Below, one piece after another: positions 35,812 through 44,755 of a stretch of DNA of 64,000 nucleotides. How positions within the stretch are numbered: position 1 is the stretch's first letter; every line of letters starts with the position of its first letter. Location: positions 62,001 through 126,000 of the forward strand of contig JBCCUK010000007.1 of the NCBI GenBank assembly GCA_039196965.1, given 5' to 3'. A program made the position numbers and the translations under genes. Below the pieces are notes generated by a model. The model was not told where the DNA came from, did not search any database, and saw only the letters and a list, made by a program, of their open reading frames with translations. This DNA comes from CALLCD01 sp039196965. GTDB taxonomy: Bacteria > Pseudomonadota > Alphaproteobacteria > Caulobacterales > Hyphomonadaceae.

Positions 35812-36507
35812 ATGCACGATCTTCGGCAGGATCTTGGAAAGCTCTGGCGCGCCATAGGTCGGCTGGCCTCGGTCGAGGGAGGGCAGGCCATCATGTTCAT
35901 CGCTGCAAAAGCTGGGGAAGGCACGAGCAGTGTCGCCAGCTCGTTCGCTATGATGACGGCCGAAAAAGCTCACCGCCCGACATGGCTGGTCGATCTCGAT
36001 CTCATGGAAAATCCCCTGTTCGAAGGGTTTTCAGAGGGCTTTGCCGAGGGTGTTGGCAGGCCAGGCCGTCCCTATGATGCCTCACTTGGCGCAGCGCCCA
36101 TCTATAACCGCGTTGGACCGGCTCGGCCTCGGCAGGCCTCCAGCGAAAAGATGATGTCGGCGCATCAGATCGAGGGCAGCCGGTTAATCGTTACGCGATA
36201 TCGAACGGACCGGCTGATTCGTAGGGAAAGGCTTCGGATATCAACACGGCCAGACTGGTGGCGGGCGCTCCGTCGCTCAGCCGACTGGATCATTGTTGAT
36301 GCCCCGGCGATTTCTGTCTCAGGTGCCGGGCTGGCCGTGGCACAGCATATGGACCATGTCGTTCTGGTCGTTGAAGCGGACGCAACTCGCTCGGGCGATG
36401 TGATCGCCTTGAGACAGGAGCTGGAACGCCATAGCGGCCATGTTCTTGGCGTTGTGATGAACCGAATCGCCAAGGACGCTCATCTGATAGAGCGGCTGGC
36501 AAGTTAA
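35812..36507 (+). CDS. hfsB: P-loop protein of the polysaccharide tyrosine-kinase family with degenerate Walker A, HfsB-like
   Basis: 231 residues with the fold of BY-kinases/CpsD: FIAAKAGEGTSSVASSFA at the Walker A position, WLVDLDLMENP at Walker A', and DWIIVDAPAIS at Walker B. The Walker A Lys of GK[ST] is replaced by Thr (GEGTSS), and there is no C-terminal Tyr cluster, so kinase activity is doubtful. This matches HfsB-like partners of HfsA. It follows hfsA by 67 bp on the same strand. Confidence 0.7.
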   Translation: MHDLRQDLGKLWRAIGRLASVEGGQAIMFIAAKAGEGTSSVASSFAMMTAEKAHRPTWLVDLDLMENPLFEGFSEGFAEGVGRPGRPYDASLGAAPIYNRVGPARPRQASSEKMMSAHQIEGSRLIVTRYRTDRLIRRERLRISTRPDWWRALRRSADWIIVDAPAISVSGAGLAVAQHMDHVVLVVEADATRSGDVIALRQELERHSGHVLGVVMNRIAKDAHLIERLAS

Positions 36508-36534
36508 AGAAGGATCGATGGACTGCTGGGTAAC

Positions 36535-36810
36535 CTACGAGCCGCTACCGGTCTGAGCGACGAGACCGGCACTTGCCAGTAGTAAGATCCAGCAGGCGTG
36601 GAAGAAACCGACCTTTTTCGGTTCTAAAGCAGCCATGTCCTGTGGTGGCCAGTTTGGCGGGGTCGGATGATCCCGCATGGGGCCTTCAAAACCGCTAATG
36701 CGCCTGCGGACGGATTTCAGCGCTGTTGCGTTGCGCTCCGGTTGAGAGCGGACATAGGTTCGAATACGTTCCTCAAGTCTTTGCTGGTTCGCTGTTTGTC
36801 GCATATCCAT
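36535..36810 (-). CDS. Small membrane-anchored protein of unknown function
   Basis: About 91 residues. The N-terminal part is basic (QQRLEERIRTYVRSQPERN), and residues about 70-85 form a single hydrophobic segment (FFHACWILLLASAGLVA) before a short tail. GGGGAG precedes ATG codons at 36810 and 36804; the frame is also open with a GTG at 36828. It lies 58 bp downstream of the MFS gene on the same strand and converges on hfsB. No family recognised. Confidence 0.5.
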   Translation of the reverse strand: MDMRQTANQQRLEERIRTYVRSQPERNATALKSVRRRISGFEGPMRDHPTPPNWPPQDMAALEPKKVGFFHACWILLLASAGLVAQTGSGS

Positions 36811-36867
36811 CGTCTCCCCAAACCCCACTCATTTTCGAGCAAGACGGGTGCCAACTGACTTATAAGA

Positions 36868-38307
36868 TCAGGATTGTGCCTTGAATTCGTCTTCCCGCAT
36901 CCGCCAAATCGGGGTGCGAAAGACCATCCAGGCAATCAGGATGGACATGCCCATCGCCGGGACGATGGCGACTTTCTGCGGGCCGAACATATCGGTGAGA
37001 TATCCCATCAGCGCCGCTCCGAAAGGAGCCCCGGCCATGAAGCCGAGTTGGTAGATGGAGAGCACTCTGGCGAGCTGTTTTTTCGGCGCTGCATTCTGTA
37101 CGATCGATCGGCTCATGGCGATCGAGATCCCGGCGGCAAGGCCCCATCCGAAAACCACCAGAAGAAAGGCTTCGTGAGGTACTTCCCGGATCATGATCAG
37201 GATGATGAGCGATCCGAGAAGCTGGGCGCTGAGCAACAAGCGGCCGGGAAACTGCACATTGCGGAAGATCGACAGTACGACCGAGGAAAGAAATGCTCCA
37301 AGCCAGAAGGTGACAAACATGTCTCGAATGCCATCCGATCCGAGGCCGTAAAGGTCGCGATTGATGATCGGTAGAACGACGAGAAACGAGCCGATCACGA
37401 AGAAACCGACACCGAACATGAGGATTGTCATAGCCGAAAGTGTCGGGCTGGCACGGACAGCATCAAAGCCTTCCTTAATATCGCCGAACGTTGAACCAAG
37501 GCCTGTTCTGCCGGTGATCACCTGACGACCTTGGGCGAGATAGAGTGCAAAGGCAGCCCCAAGTGTGAGCACGCCACCCTGCAGCATAACGAGCCGCCAG
37601 GCATCAATCGGGCCGATCCCGAAGCCGCCGAGCCAGTCCGGCATCATTGTCTTCTTGTCTGCATAGCCTGCCAGGATCAGTCCGGTGATCTGGGCGGCAA
37701 ACTGGGCGAGGGTGGCAAAAGCAACGCCCTGTTGAAGCGTAATCCCCGATCCTATGCGCGATCTACGTTCTATCACTTCGTTCAGAATGGCATCGCGGGC
37801 GGGCATCATGAAGGCTCCGACTGTGCCGATGGCGAGCCCGTAAATGATCATGAACCCATAGGCGAGATTGCCTGTCATCACGACAAAAGCGAGGGCGAAA
37901 GCCGGTATCCCCGCGAGAACGTGCAGAGAGACGAGCAGAGGTTTCCCCGCCATCCGTTCCGCGATAACGCCGCCAAGTAACAGGAAGATCACGGATGGAG
38001 CGGACAGCGCCATATTGGCAAGGCCCAGTTCTAACCCATCGAGCCCCAGCCGATTAGTAATCAGATAGGGGAACAGTACCATCTGCAAGCCGAAGGCAAC
38101 GAACCAGCTGGATTGCACCATCAGATAGGCCGGCAATTCGATATTAACGTTTCGTTTCAGCCGCCGGGCAAGAAGCGACCTTGCAGCGGGCAAAAATTTC
38201 GAGCCGGCATCGAGGGCTGTGGAGACACCTGAAACCGGCGCGCGCTGATCGCTGCCTGCTTGGCCTGCCTCATTCTCTTCTAGGTTTTCGGGAATTGGCC
38301 CGTCCAT
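36868..38307 (-). CDS. MFS transporter
   Basis: 479 residues with a ~70-residue cytoplasmic N-terminal extension followed by about twelve membrane segments. The loop between segments 2 and 3 (GGVIAERMAGKPLL) is a relaxed MFS motif A, and FMMPARDAILNEVIERR resembles the MFS_3/EntS-type exporters. Substrate not predictable. It is divergent from the DoxX-like gene (142 bp between starts). Confidence 0.88.
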   Translation of the reverse strand: MDGPIPENLEENEAGQAGSDQRAPVSGVSTALDAGSKFLPAARSLLARRLKRNVNIELPAYLMVQSSWFVAFGLQMVLFPYLITNRLGLDGLELGLANMALSAPSVIFLLLGGVIAERMAGKPLLVSLHVLAGIPAFALAFVVMTGNLAYGFMIIYGLAIGTVGAFMMPARDAILNEVIERRSRIGSGITLQQGVAFATLAQFAAQITGLILAGYADKKTMMPDWLGGFGIGPIDAWRLVMLQGGVLTLGAAFALYLAQGRQVITGRTGLGSTFGDIKEGFDAVRASPTLSAMTILMFGVGFFVIGSFLVVLPIINRDLYGLGSDGIRDMFVTFWLGAFLSSVVLSIFRNVQFPGRLLLSAQLLGSLIILIMIREVPHEAFLLVVFGWGLAAGISIAMSRSIVQNAAPKKQLARVLSIYQLGFMAGAPFGAALMGYLTDMFGPQKVAIVPAMGMSILIAWMVFRTPIWRMREDEFKAQS

Positions 38308-38449
38308 AGCGCCTGTCAGTTCATTATTGATGTGTCAGCCTATAAGGTAGCCTGACCAAGGTGCAACAACACTACGCATGGCAAAGCTTGATTGCTTTCG
38401 CTCGGGGGCTGACGCTAAAGTGTCGTTAGTGCGGTGTATGGAGTAAAGC

Positions 38450-38908
38450 ATGCTGGCAATACGTCACCTGTTTAGCTGGGGGCTCGCTTTTTTCCTCATT
38501 GCCATGTTCCTCCAGGCGACGGTTCACCCTTTGCCGAACCCACCCGCCGGATCTGTTAAACTCTTTGATCTTCCTGGGGAAAACATCGTTTTCCAAACCC
38601 TAGCCGTGAATTCCGGCTATCCTATTTTCGAGCCTGCCGGCCGGGTTGTCACCGCTGCGCTCGAGCTTCTTGCGGCGTTATTCTTATTGTTTCCACCGAC
38701 ACGCCGGTTCGGAGCCATGATCTCGTTTCTAATTTTGGCCGGAGCAATCCTGCTGCATCTTTCGCCGTGGCTTGGCCGGGAAATCCCGGTCTCGCTCGCT
38801 CAGGGTGACGAAGTGACAGACGGCGGCGCGCTGTTTTCCCTCGCCATTGCAATGGCCGTGGCAAGTGTTCTGATCATCGTCGCGCATCCCCGCCGCCGTC
38901 GATATTAA
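38450..38908 (+). CDS. DoxX-like four-span membrane protein
   Basis: 152 residues with four hydrophobic segments (about 8-25, 65-83, 88-104, 122-143) and a basic end (HPRRRRY). Spacing and the EPAGRVVTAALELLAALFLL segment resemble DoxX/DUF-type small membrane proteins. Function unknown; family membership tentative. Confidence 0.65.
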   Translation: MLAIRHLFSWGLAFFLIAMFLQATVHPLPNPPAGSVKLFDLPGENIVFQTLAVNSGYPIFEPAGRVVTAALELLAALFLLFPPTRRFGAMISFLILAGAILLHLSPWLGREIPVSLAQGDEVTDGGALFSLAIAMAVASVLIIVAHPRRRRY

Positions 38909-38972
38909 GGCGTTGGCATCCACCCGCTGTTAACCCCGGACTGCGAACATTTGGCTCCTTAAAGGAGCTGAC

Positions 38973-40160
38973 ATGGCCGAACCAGCATTTGTGCAGGAAA
39001 TAGCGACTGGGCGGGCGAGACTTGCCCTGTTGCGTCGACTGATTGATACGGTTGCTCTGCCAGCTTCCCTAATTTCACCACAGGAGCGCTCCCTCGCGGG
39101 GGATATCCTGCTCGATATGATGTTTCATACCGATGATGACGCGCGTCGGCTCTGCGCGGAACGGCTTAAGGACACGACCGAGGCTCCCCGGAGGCTAATG
39201 CGCTATCTCGCCCAGTGCTCGATCGAGATTGCCCGTTTGCTGCTGGAAGAGAACATGTCCTACGATCCTTCGGATCTTGTGGACATTATCCGGTCGACCA
39301 CCACCGAACACCGGCTTGTCATCGCTGCGCGCAAATCGGTCAGCGTTACGGAAGTCGAAGCATTGTTGGAGCATGAAGAGTCGCAGGTTCTGCGTGTGCT
39401 GCTCAGCAATGCTGGAACAACGATCTCCGAAGTCGGGATGGACAGGATCGTCATGCTGTCGCGCAAACAGGGGGAGTTTTGCCCGCTGATCGTGCAGAGA
39501 CCGGAATTGTCCCCGGCCCAGGCGATGGCAATGTTCTGGTGGTCTGATGGGCCCACGCGAAAAATGATTCTCGCTAGACATGCCGCAGACCGAAAGCTCC
39601 TGATTGAACGCTGTTCTGATGTCTTCGAAATCATGAACGAAGAAAACTGGTCCGATCCGGTGGCGAGAAAGGCGCTTCAGGCGATTGAGCGTCGGCAGCG
39701 CAATCGTGCAGCCATTGCCCGCAGCGAGTTCGACAATCTCGAAGACGCGATCGAAACCGCTGAAAAAACAGGCATGAGCACAAATATCGTCACCGAGATC
39801 GGCTACATTGCCGGCATGAAGCCGATCAGTATGGCGAAAGTCATCAGTGATCTTGGTGGAGAAGGGCTCGCTGTGCTCTGCAAGGCGACTGGCCTCAAGC
39901 GACCCTATCTCCGCGCGCTCTGGCGATCCCTTCGGCGGCAGGAGATCCTGGAAGACGGCAGCGAAAACCCGCAGCTGACTTATGTTATTGAGATCTATGA
40001 CACGTTGAGCGTTGCAAAGGCTCAGACAGTTCTTCGTTATTGGAACTGGTCGCTTACTGGAACCGGCATGGCTGTGGATCCTGGTATGAGCGAAGCACAG
40101 GCGGTTGAAGAGGTGTTCTCGACGATGCGACGGACAGCTTCATTGGTATTCGGGCGTTAG
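38973..40160 (+). CDS. DUF2336-domain protein
   Basis: 395 residues, soluble, mostly helical. The N-terminal half has HEAT-like repeats (LAGDILLDMMFHTDDDARRL; VEALLEHEESQVLRVLLSN) as in DUF2336, a family nearly confined to alphaproteobacteria. The C-terminal half (TEIGYIAGMKPISMAKVISD, then LAVLCKATGLKRPYLRALWR) follows the usual family layout. Function not known. AAGGAG lies eight bases before the ATG. Confidence 0.85.
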   Translation: MAEPAFVQEIATGRARLALLRRLIDTVALPASLISPQERSLAGDILLDMMFHTDDDARRLCAERLKDTTEAPRRLMRYLAQCSIEIARLLLEENMSYDPSDLVDIIRSTTTEHRLVIAARKSVSVTEVEALLEHEESQVLRVLLSNAGTTISEVGMDRIVMLSRKQGEFCPLIVQRPELSPAQAMAMFWWSDGPTRKMILARHAADRKLLIERCSDVFEIMNEENWSDPVARKALQAIERRQRNRAAIARSEFDNLEDAIETAEKTGMSTNIVTEIGYIAGMKPISMAKVISDLGGEGLAVLCKATGLKRPYLRALWRSLRRQEILEDGSENPQLTYVIEIYDTLSVAKAQTVLRYWNWSLTGTGMAVDPGMSEAQAVEEVFSTMRRTASLVFGR

Positions 40161-40382
40161 CCTTCATGCTGTTTTTGAAGAATAATGAAGCTCATAGGCT
40201 TACTATTGGCCGTCATTTGCCGATGCATCCATGCCCCGATTAGGAAGCATCGTGACCGCGCAGGATTGCTCTACGAACGGCGTTACTGACGCGCGGATAA
40301 ATCCTCTGGCCAAGCGCAGGGTCTGACGCTAGTTCTGTGATACCTATAAAGAATCGGCATGGCACAGGGAGGCTGAAGCGGG

Positions 40383-40871
40383 GTGATCTATGCGATTGGT
40401 TTAATCGTGAGTCTCGCGGCTTTCTGGCTCGGCATGTCTGGCCACTATACACCGCTTCTTCTGTCTCTCGGCATCGTCTCGGTTATGCTCTCCGTCATTC
40501 TCGCAGCGAGGCTGGATATTCTCGACAGGGAAGGCGCGCCTTACTTCCGCTTTTTCAGCGTGCTGGTCTACTTGCCTTGGCTGATCGTCGAGATCATTAA
40601 GTCAAATATAGTGGTTGCACGAGCCTGCCTAAAAGCAGATCTCGATATTTCTCCGGTGCTGGTAAAGGTTCGCACACAGTGCGAGAGCGATTTGGCGAAG
40701 ACCATGTTCGCCAACTCCATTACCTTAACACCCGGCACCGTCACCATTGCGGTTGAAGAGCGTAGGCTTCTTGTTCATGCGCTGTATGAGGAGAGCGCCC
40801 AGCCAGAGGCCTTCCTTGAAATGGATCAGCGGTCCCGCATGGCCATAGATGGACGAAAGGCTGCCTCATGA
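40383..40871 (+). CDS. mrpE: Mrp antiporter subunit E
   Basis: 162 residues from a GTG with GGGAGG ten bases upstream. It has MrpE features: two or three N-terminal membrane segments, the FFSVLVYLPWLIVEIIKSNIV stretch and the C-terminal SITLTPGTVTIAVEERRLLVHAL motif that identifies the family. It opens a nine-gene operon for a multi-subunit cation/proton antiporter in the inner membrane, and overlaps mrpF by 4 nt. Confidence 0.93.
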   Translation: MIYAIGLIVSLAAFWLGMSGHYTPLLLSLGIVSVMLSVILAARLDILDREGAPYFRFFSVLVYLPWLIVEIIKSNIVVARACLKADLDISPVLVKVRTQCESDLAKTMFANSITLTPGTVTIAVEERRLLVHALYEESAQPEAFLEMDQRSRMAIDGRKAAS

Positions 40872-41164
40872 TCGGTGCGTCAGTTCTGTTCCTCTGCCTC
40901 GGTACGGCACTGATCCTGATACGAGCACTGTCTGGACCAACCCTTTACGATCGTGTGCTTGCGGTGAATTCTGTTGGTACAAAGATCGTTCTGCTCCTTG
41001 GCGTTTTAGGTTTCTTCATGGAGCGGCCTGACTTTCTCGACATCGCTATCCTCTATGCTCTGATCAATTTCGTCGCGACAATCGCGGTGTTGAAGTTCTT
41101 CCGGTATCGTTCCTTCCAGGTCACTCTGGTGCGACGCGACGCCGGCGATGCGGGGGGGCGATAA
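40868..41164 (+). CDS. mrpF: Mrp antiporter subunit F
   Basis: 98 residues, three membrane segments, with the family core RALSGPTLYDRVLAVNSVGTK and LDIAILYALINFVATIAVLKF. Overlaps mrpE by 4 nt and mrpG by one nt (TAATG). Confidence 0.94.
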   Translation: MIGASVLFLCLGTALILIRALSGPTLYDRVLAVNSVGTKIVLLLGVLGFFMERPDFLDIAILYALINFVATIAVLKFFRYRSFQVTLVRRDAGDAGGR

Positions 41165-41541
41165 TGAGTGAGTTCTTGTCGACCATTTCGGAATACTGGA
41201 CCGTTTTTCGCCCTTGGCTCGGTGCAGCCCTGAGCATGCTTGGCGGTTTTCTGGCGCTTGTCGGCGCAATTGGTGTTTTGAGGTTCCCGGATTTCTACAC
41301 ACGGCTGCACGCGGCGAGCGTTACCGATACCGGAGCAGCTTTGGTTTTGATTGTCGGCATGTGTCTTCTCAGCCCCAGCGGCCTTGTTTTCGTTAAGATC
41401 CTCGCGATTGGCATCTTCTTGTTTCTCACTGCTCCGTCTGCCGCCCATGCCATTGCTAACGCTGCGCATACGGCAAAACTCGAACCCGTCACCGGCCGGT
41501 TCGGTTCACCCGGTGAAAACGTTGAGGAGCATGGCGGATGA
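41164..41541 (+). CDS. mrpG: Mrp antiporter subunit G
   Basis: 125 residues with three membrane segments and the MrpG signature LVGAIGVLRFPDFYTRLHAAS followed by TDTGAALVLIVGM. The C-terminus is a hydrophilic tail. Overlaps the next gene by 4 nt. Confidence 0.94.
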   Translation: MSEFLSTISEYWTVFRPWLGAALSMLGGFLALVGAIGVLRFPDFYTRLHAASVTDTGAALVLIVGMCLLSPSGLVFVKILAIGIFLFLTAPSAAHAIANAAHTAKLEPVTGRFGSPGENVEEHGG

Positions 41542-42122
41542 ATGTCGGAACCGCTCTGATCAGCGTTGGTCTGCTGACCATGCTTTTTGTAATCGCGGTC
41601 GCGATTGTCCGTATGCGCAACCTGTTCGCCATCGTAATGCTGTCCGGCACTTATTCGCTGATTTCGGCGGCCTGGTTCGTCGCCCTGGACGCGGTCGATG
41701 TCGCGTTCACCGAAGCTGCCGTGGGCGCGGGGATTTCAACAGCGCTCATGCTGGGAGCCATGTTATTGACGTCCCGCACTGCGAAGGTCGAACGCAGTCT
41801 GGCGAGCCTCGCCCCTCTGCTTGTCTGTATCGCGACAGGGGCTATGCTGATCTACGCCACGATTGATCTGCCGGCGCTTGGTTCCGTGACATCGCCAGTG
41901 AATGCCTATGTCGGTGCTGAGTATCTCGCCCGCACTGAATCCGATATCGGCGTGCCGAACGTCGTCACGGCTGTGCTCGCAAGCTATCGAGGCTTTGATA
42001 CATTGGGTGAGACCGCTGTGATCTTTGCCGCCGGCATATCTGTCGCGCTCTTGCTGGGCTTTGGTGAGCGATCGCTTACAGCATCGATGAAGGATAAGTC
42101 CGGGCGGGGGCGGAAGCTATGA
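41538..42122 (+). CDS. Separate MrpA C-terminal-type subunit (DUF4040/MbhD plus MbhE-like)
   Basis: 194 residues with about five membrane segments. MRNLFAIVMLSGTYSLISA and DVAFTEAAVGAGISTALMLGA are the DUF4040/MbhD signature found near the C-terminus of canonical MrpA; the later LASYRGFDTLGETAVIFAAG matches the MbhE-like end of MrpA. Thus the C-terminal portion of MrpA exists here as its own protein, while the large NuoL-like part is supplied by other genes. Overlaps both neighbours by 4 nt. Confidence 0.88.
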   Translation: MNVGTALISVGLLTMLFVIAVAIVRMRNLFAIVMLSGTYSLISAAWFVALDAVDVAFTEAAVGAGISTALMLGAMLLTSRTAKVERSLASLAPLLVCIATGAMLIYATIDLPALGSVTSPVNAYVGAEYLARTESDIGVPNVVTAVLASYRGFDTLGETAVIFAAGISVALLLGFGERSLTASMKDKSGRGRKL

Positions 42123-42568
42123 ATGACCGCCACATCATCCTGCGGGTGATCTCGAAATTCCTGATACCGATCATTGTTGTCTACGCGCTCTATGTGCAAT
42201 TTCACGGCGATTATGGGCCGGGAGGGGGCTTCCAGGCTGGGGTCATCATGGCCGTGGCGATCATACTTTATTCCCTGATCTTTGGCGTTCCTGCGGCATT
42301 GGAAGCCATACCTGCCGGCTTTGCTCGGGGGCTCGCTTCGATTGGATTGCTACTCTATGCTGGGGTTGGCATCTGGGCCATGATGAATGGCGGCGATTAT
42401 CTCGATTATGATTTCCTCGTCGAGGAGGAAGAAGGAGGTCATGCCGGCCAGCATCTCGGCATCATTCTGATTGAACTCGGCGTGCTGTTCACCGTGGCGG
42501 GAGCCATGGTGACAATATTCTACGCGTTCGCTGGACGCGTCGCAGAAATACGCGACGAGGACTGGTAG
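42119..42568 (+). CDS. mrpB: Mrp antiporter subunit B
   Basis: 149 residues, four membrane segments, with the MrpB/MnhB hallmark QFHGDYGPGGGFQAGVIMA. One oddity is an acidic loop VEEEEGGHAGQHLG before the last segments. Starts within the end of the preceding gene (ATGA) and ends 1 bp before mrpC. Confidence 0.94.
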   Translation: MNDRHIILRVISKFLIPIIVVYALYVQFHGDYGPGGGFQAGVIMAVAIILYSLIFGVPAALEAIPAGFARGLASIGLLLYAGVGIWAMMNGGDYLDYDFLVEEEEGGHAGQHLGIILIELGVLFTVAGAMVTIFYAFAGRVAEIRDEDW

Positions 42569-42569
42569 G

Positions 42570-43220
42570 ATGCTTGTCGACTTTGTTCTGGAGCGCGCCA
42601 ATTACTGGGCGATCATCGGATTGATGATGGTTGGCTTGTATATAACCTTCCAGGCTACCAATCTGATCAAGCGTCTCGTCGGTATTTCCATTTTTCAGAC
42701 GTCGGTTTTTCTCTTTTACATCACGCTCGGCAAAGTCGCCGGCGGCAGCGCGCCGATCTTTTACGGCAAGGATGCAAAAGACCATGGTGGTGGCCATGGA
42801 AATGATTCCCATGGCTCTACTGCGCAACATGGAGCGCCTGCCGGTGTCGCTGATGCCCATGATGATGTGGGTGCTGACCATGAAAGCACTGTGGTCGGGC
42901 AGGATATCGGTCATGGCAGCGAACAGCCCGCCGCTGAGACGCTTCCGACTGCTACGGATGCGGGCGAGGGCGTGCTTCCGGTCGGGCTTGAACAAACCCA
43001 GCTGACAGGCCTTCAGGAGGTTTATTCCAATCCTCTGCCCCACGTTCTGATCCTCACAGCAATTGTCGTTGGCGTTGCGACTCTCTCCGTCGGGCTCGCT
43101 ATCGTGGTGCGCATCCGCGAGGCTTATGGAACGATTGAGCGGGACGAGATCCGTTTAAAAGATATTGAGATCGCCGATGCCGAGGACGCCGATGATGCAG
43201 TGACGGTGGGTGCCGGATAA
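42570..43220 (+). CDS. mrpC: Mrp antiporter subunit C with a His-rich insertion
   Basis: 216 residues, about twice the usual ~113. The NuoK-like core is intact: two segments in residues 12-63 (NLIKRLVGISIFQTSVFLF) and the third in YSNPLPHVLILTAIVVGVA (about 152-175). Between GSAPIFYG and YSNPLPH lies an extra stretch of about 85 residues (67-150) with seven His and many Asp, Gly and Glu, and the C-terminus has an additional acidic tail. The insertion lies in the loop between spans 2 and 3; its side of the membrane and role are unknown, metal or proton binding being a guess. Confidence 0.9.
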   Translation: MLVDFVLERANYWAIIGLMMVGLYITFQATNLIKRLVGISIFQTSVFLFYITLGKVAGGSAPIFYGKDAKDHGGGHGNDSHGSTAQHGAPAGVADAHDDVGADHESTVVGQDIGHGSEQPAAETLPTATDAGEGVLPVGLEQTQLTGLQEVYSNPLPHVLILTAIVVGVATLSVGLAIVVRIREAYGTIERDEIRLKDIEIADAEDADDAVTVGAG

Positions 43221-44755
43221 TGCTGGAAACGCTGCTGGAGATCTCGCCGTACTTTATGCGTCGGCACGCACCAGCGCTGCTGGTTGTCTTTCCGCTCGTC
43301 GCAGCGGGCATCAGCAGTCTTCTGCTGAACGGCAGAATTGCCTGGATCCTGTCGATACTCGCCACGGCATTGTCGGCCATGAGTGCCTTGATATTGCTCG
43401 GCCAACTAGGAGAATCTTCGTTAGGCGTTATTTCATATGCACTTGGCGGTTGGGCACCGCCCATTGGCATCGAATTTCGAGTGGATGCACTAAACATCCT
43501 CTTCCTTTTAGTCGTGACGTTGATTGGGTTTCTGGCGGCGATTTTCTCATGGCCAACCGTCGCTGCCGAGGTGCGCCAGGAAAAACGGGCGCTGTTTTAT
43601 GCTGCCTATCTGACTTGTTTTACTGGGCTTTCTGGCGTTGCGATTACCGGCGACGCCTTCAACCTCTTTGTTTTCCTCGAGATCAGCTCGATTGCGACCT
43701 ATGTCCTTGTGGCTCTTGGTGGAAATCGCGACCGGCGCGCCTTTCCCGCCGCCTATAATTATCTGATCATGGGTACGATCGGTGCGACATTCTTCGTCAT
43801 CGGGGTCGGCTTTCTTTATGCGGCTACGGGCACGCTGAACATGGCTGATATTTCAGCCAAGCTAAGTGAGACCGGATCGAGTCGGACCGTACAGGCGGCT
43901 TTTGCATTCATCGCCGTGGGTCTCGGTATCAAGGCGGCTGCCTGGCCGCTTCACCAGTGGCTGCCAAATGCCTACGCGTTTGCGCCGAGCTTCGTCACCA
44001 TGTTCCTGTCAGCGACAGCAACCAAGGTTGCGATCTATGCTTTCATCCGGTTTCTGTTTACTGTGTTCAACGAGAATATATTTAATCCGGGTACGGATTT
44101 TATCTTCCTTTTTGCCCCCCTTGCCATGATCGCCATGCTGGCCTGTTCCTTCCAGGCGATTTTTCAAAATGATATTCGGCGAATGCTTGCCTATTCGTCG
44201 GTTGCTCAAGTCGGCTATATCTTGCTCGGCATCTCGATTGGAACGGCTGCTGGTATTTCTGCTGGTCTCTATCACCTTGTCAGCCATTCCCTGTTGAAGG
44301 GCGCGCTGTTTATGGCGGTGGCCGGGGTAGTGCTGACTTACCAGGGCACAAAGATCAGCGACTTTGCAGGGCTTGGCCGCGCCGCGCCGCTGACAATGAC
44401 CGCTTTTGCTATTTCTGGTTTCTCCCTGATCGGAATGCCGCTCACCGCTGGGTTTCAAGCTAAGTGGCTTTTACTCCAGGCCATGCTTGAACATGGCTGG
44501 GGATTTGCTGCCATGGTGATTGTGGCAGCGAGCATACTCGCGGTGATCTATGTTGGCCGGGTTCTGCAGGCGATATTCTTCATGCCGCCGGCCAATCCGA
44601 GGAGAGTGCGCCAGGAAGCACCGCTTATCTTGCTAGTGCCGCTTTGGGTGCTGGCGCTGGCAACGCTCTGGTTTGGCATCCAATCGAATGGCCTGATCGC
44701 TCTAACCGATGCAGCGGCCGGGGCTTCCATGCTGCCAATGGGGGCGTTGCCATGA
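43220..44755 (+). CDS. mrpD: Mrp antiporter subunit D, first of three NuoL/M/N-like subunits
   Basis: 511 residues, about fourteen membrane segments. It keeps the TM5 Glu (NLFVFLEISSIATYV) and the TM7 Lys (LGIKAAAWPLHQWLPNAY) required for proton translocation in this superfamily, plus the discontinuous-helix segment FQNDIRRMLAYSSVAQVGYI. Stop overlaps the next start as ATGA. Confidence 0.94.
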   Translation: MLETLLEISPYFMRRHAPALLVVFPLVAAGISSLLLNGRIAWILSILATALSAMSALILLGQLGESSLGVISYALGGWAPPIGIEFRVDALNILFLLVVTLIGFLAAIFSWPTVAAEVRQEKRALFYAAYLTCFTGLSGVAITGDAFNLFVFLEISSIATYVLVALGGNRDRRAFPAAYNYLIMGTIGATFFVIGVGFLYAATGTLNMADISAKLSETGSSRTVQAAFAFIAVGLGIKAAAWPLHQWLPNAYAFAPSFVTMFLSATATKVAIYAFIRFLFTVFNENIFNPGTDFIFLFAPLAMIAMLACSFQAIFQNDIRRMLAYSSVAQVGYILLGISIGTAAGISAGLYHLVSHSLLKGALFMAVAGVVLTYQGTKISDFAGLGRAAPLTMTAFAISGFSLIGMPLTAGFQAKWLLLQAMLEHGWGFAAMVIVAASILAVIYVGRVLQAIFFMPPANPRRVRQEAPLILLVPLWVLALATLWFGIQSNGLIALTDAAAGASMLPMGALP

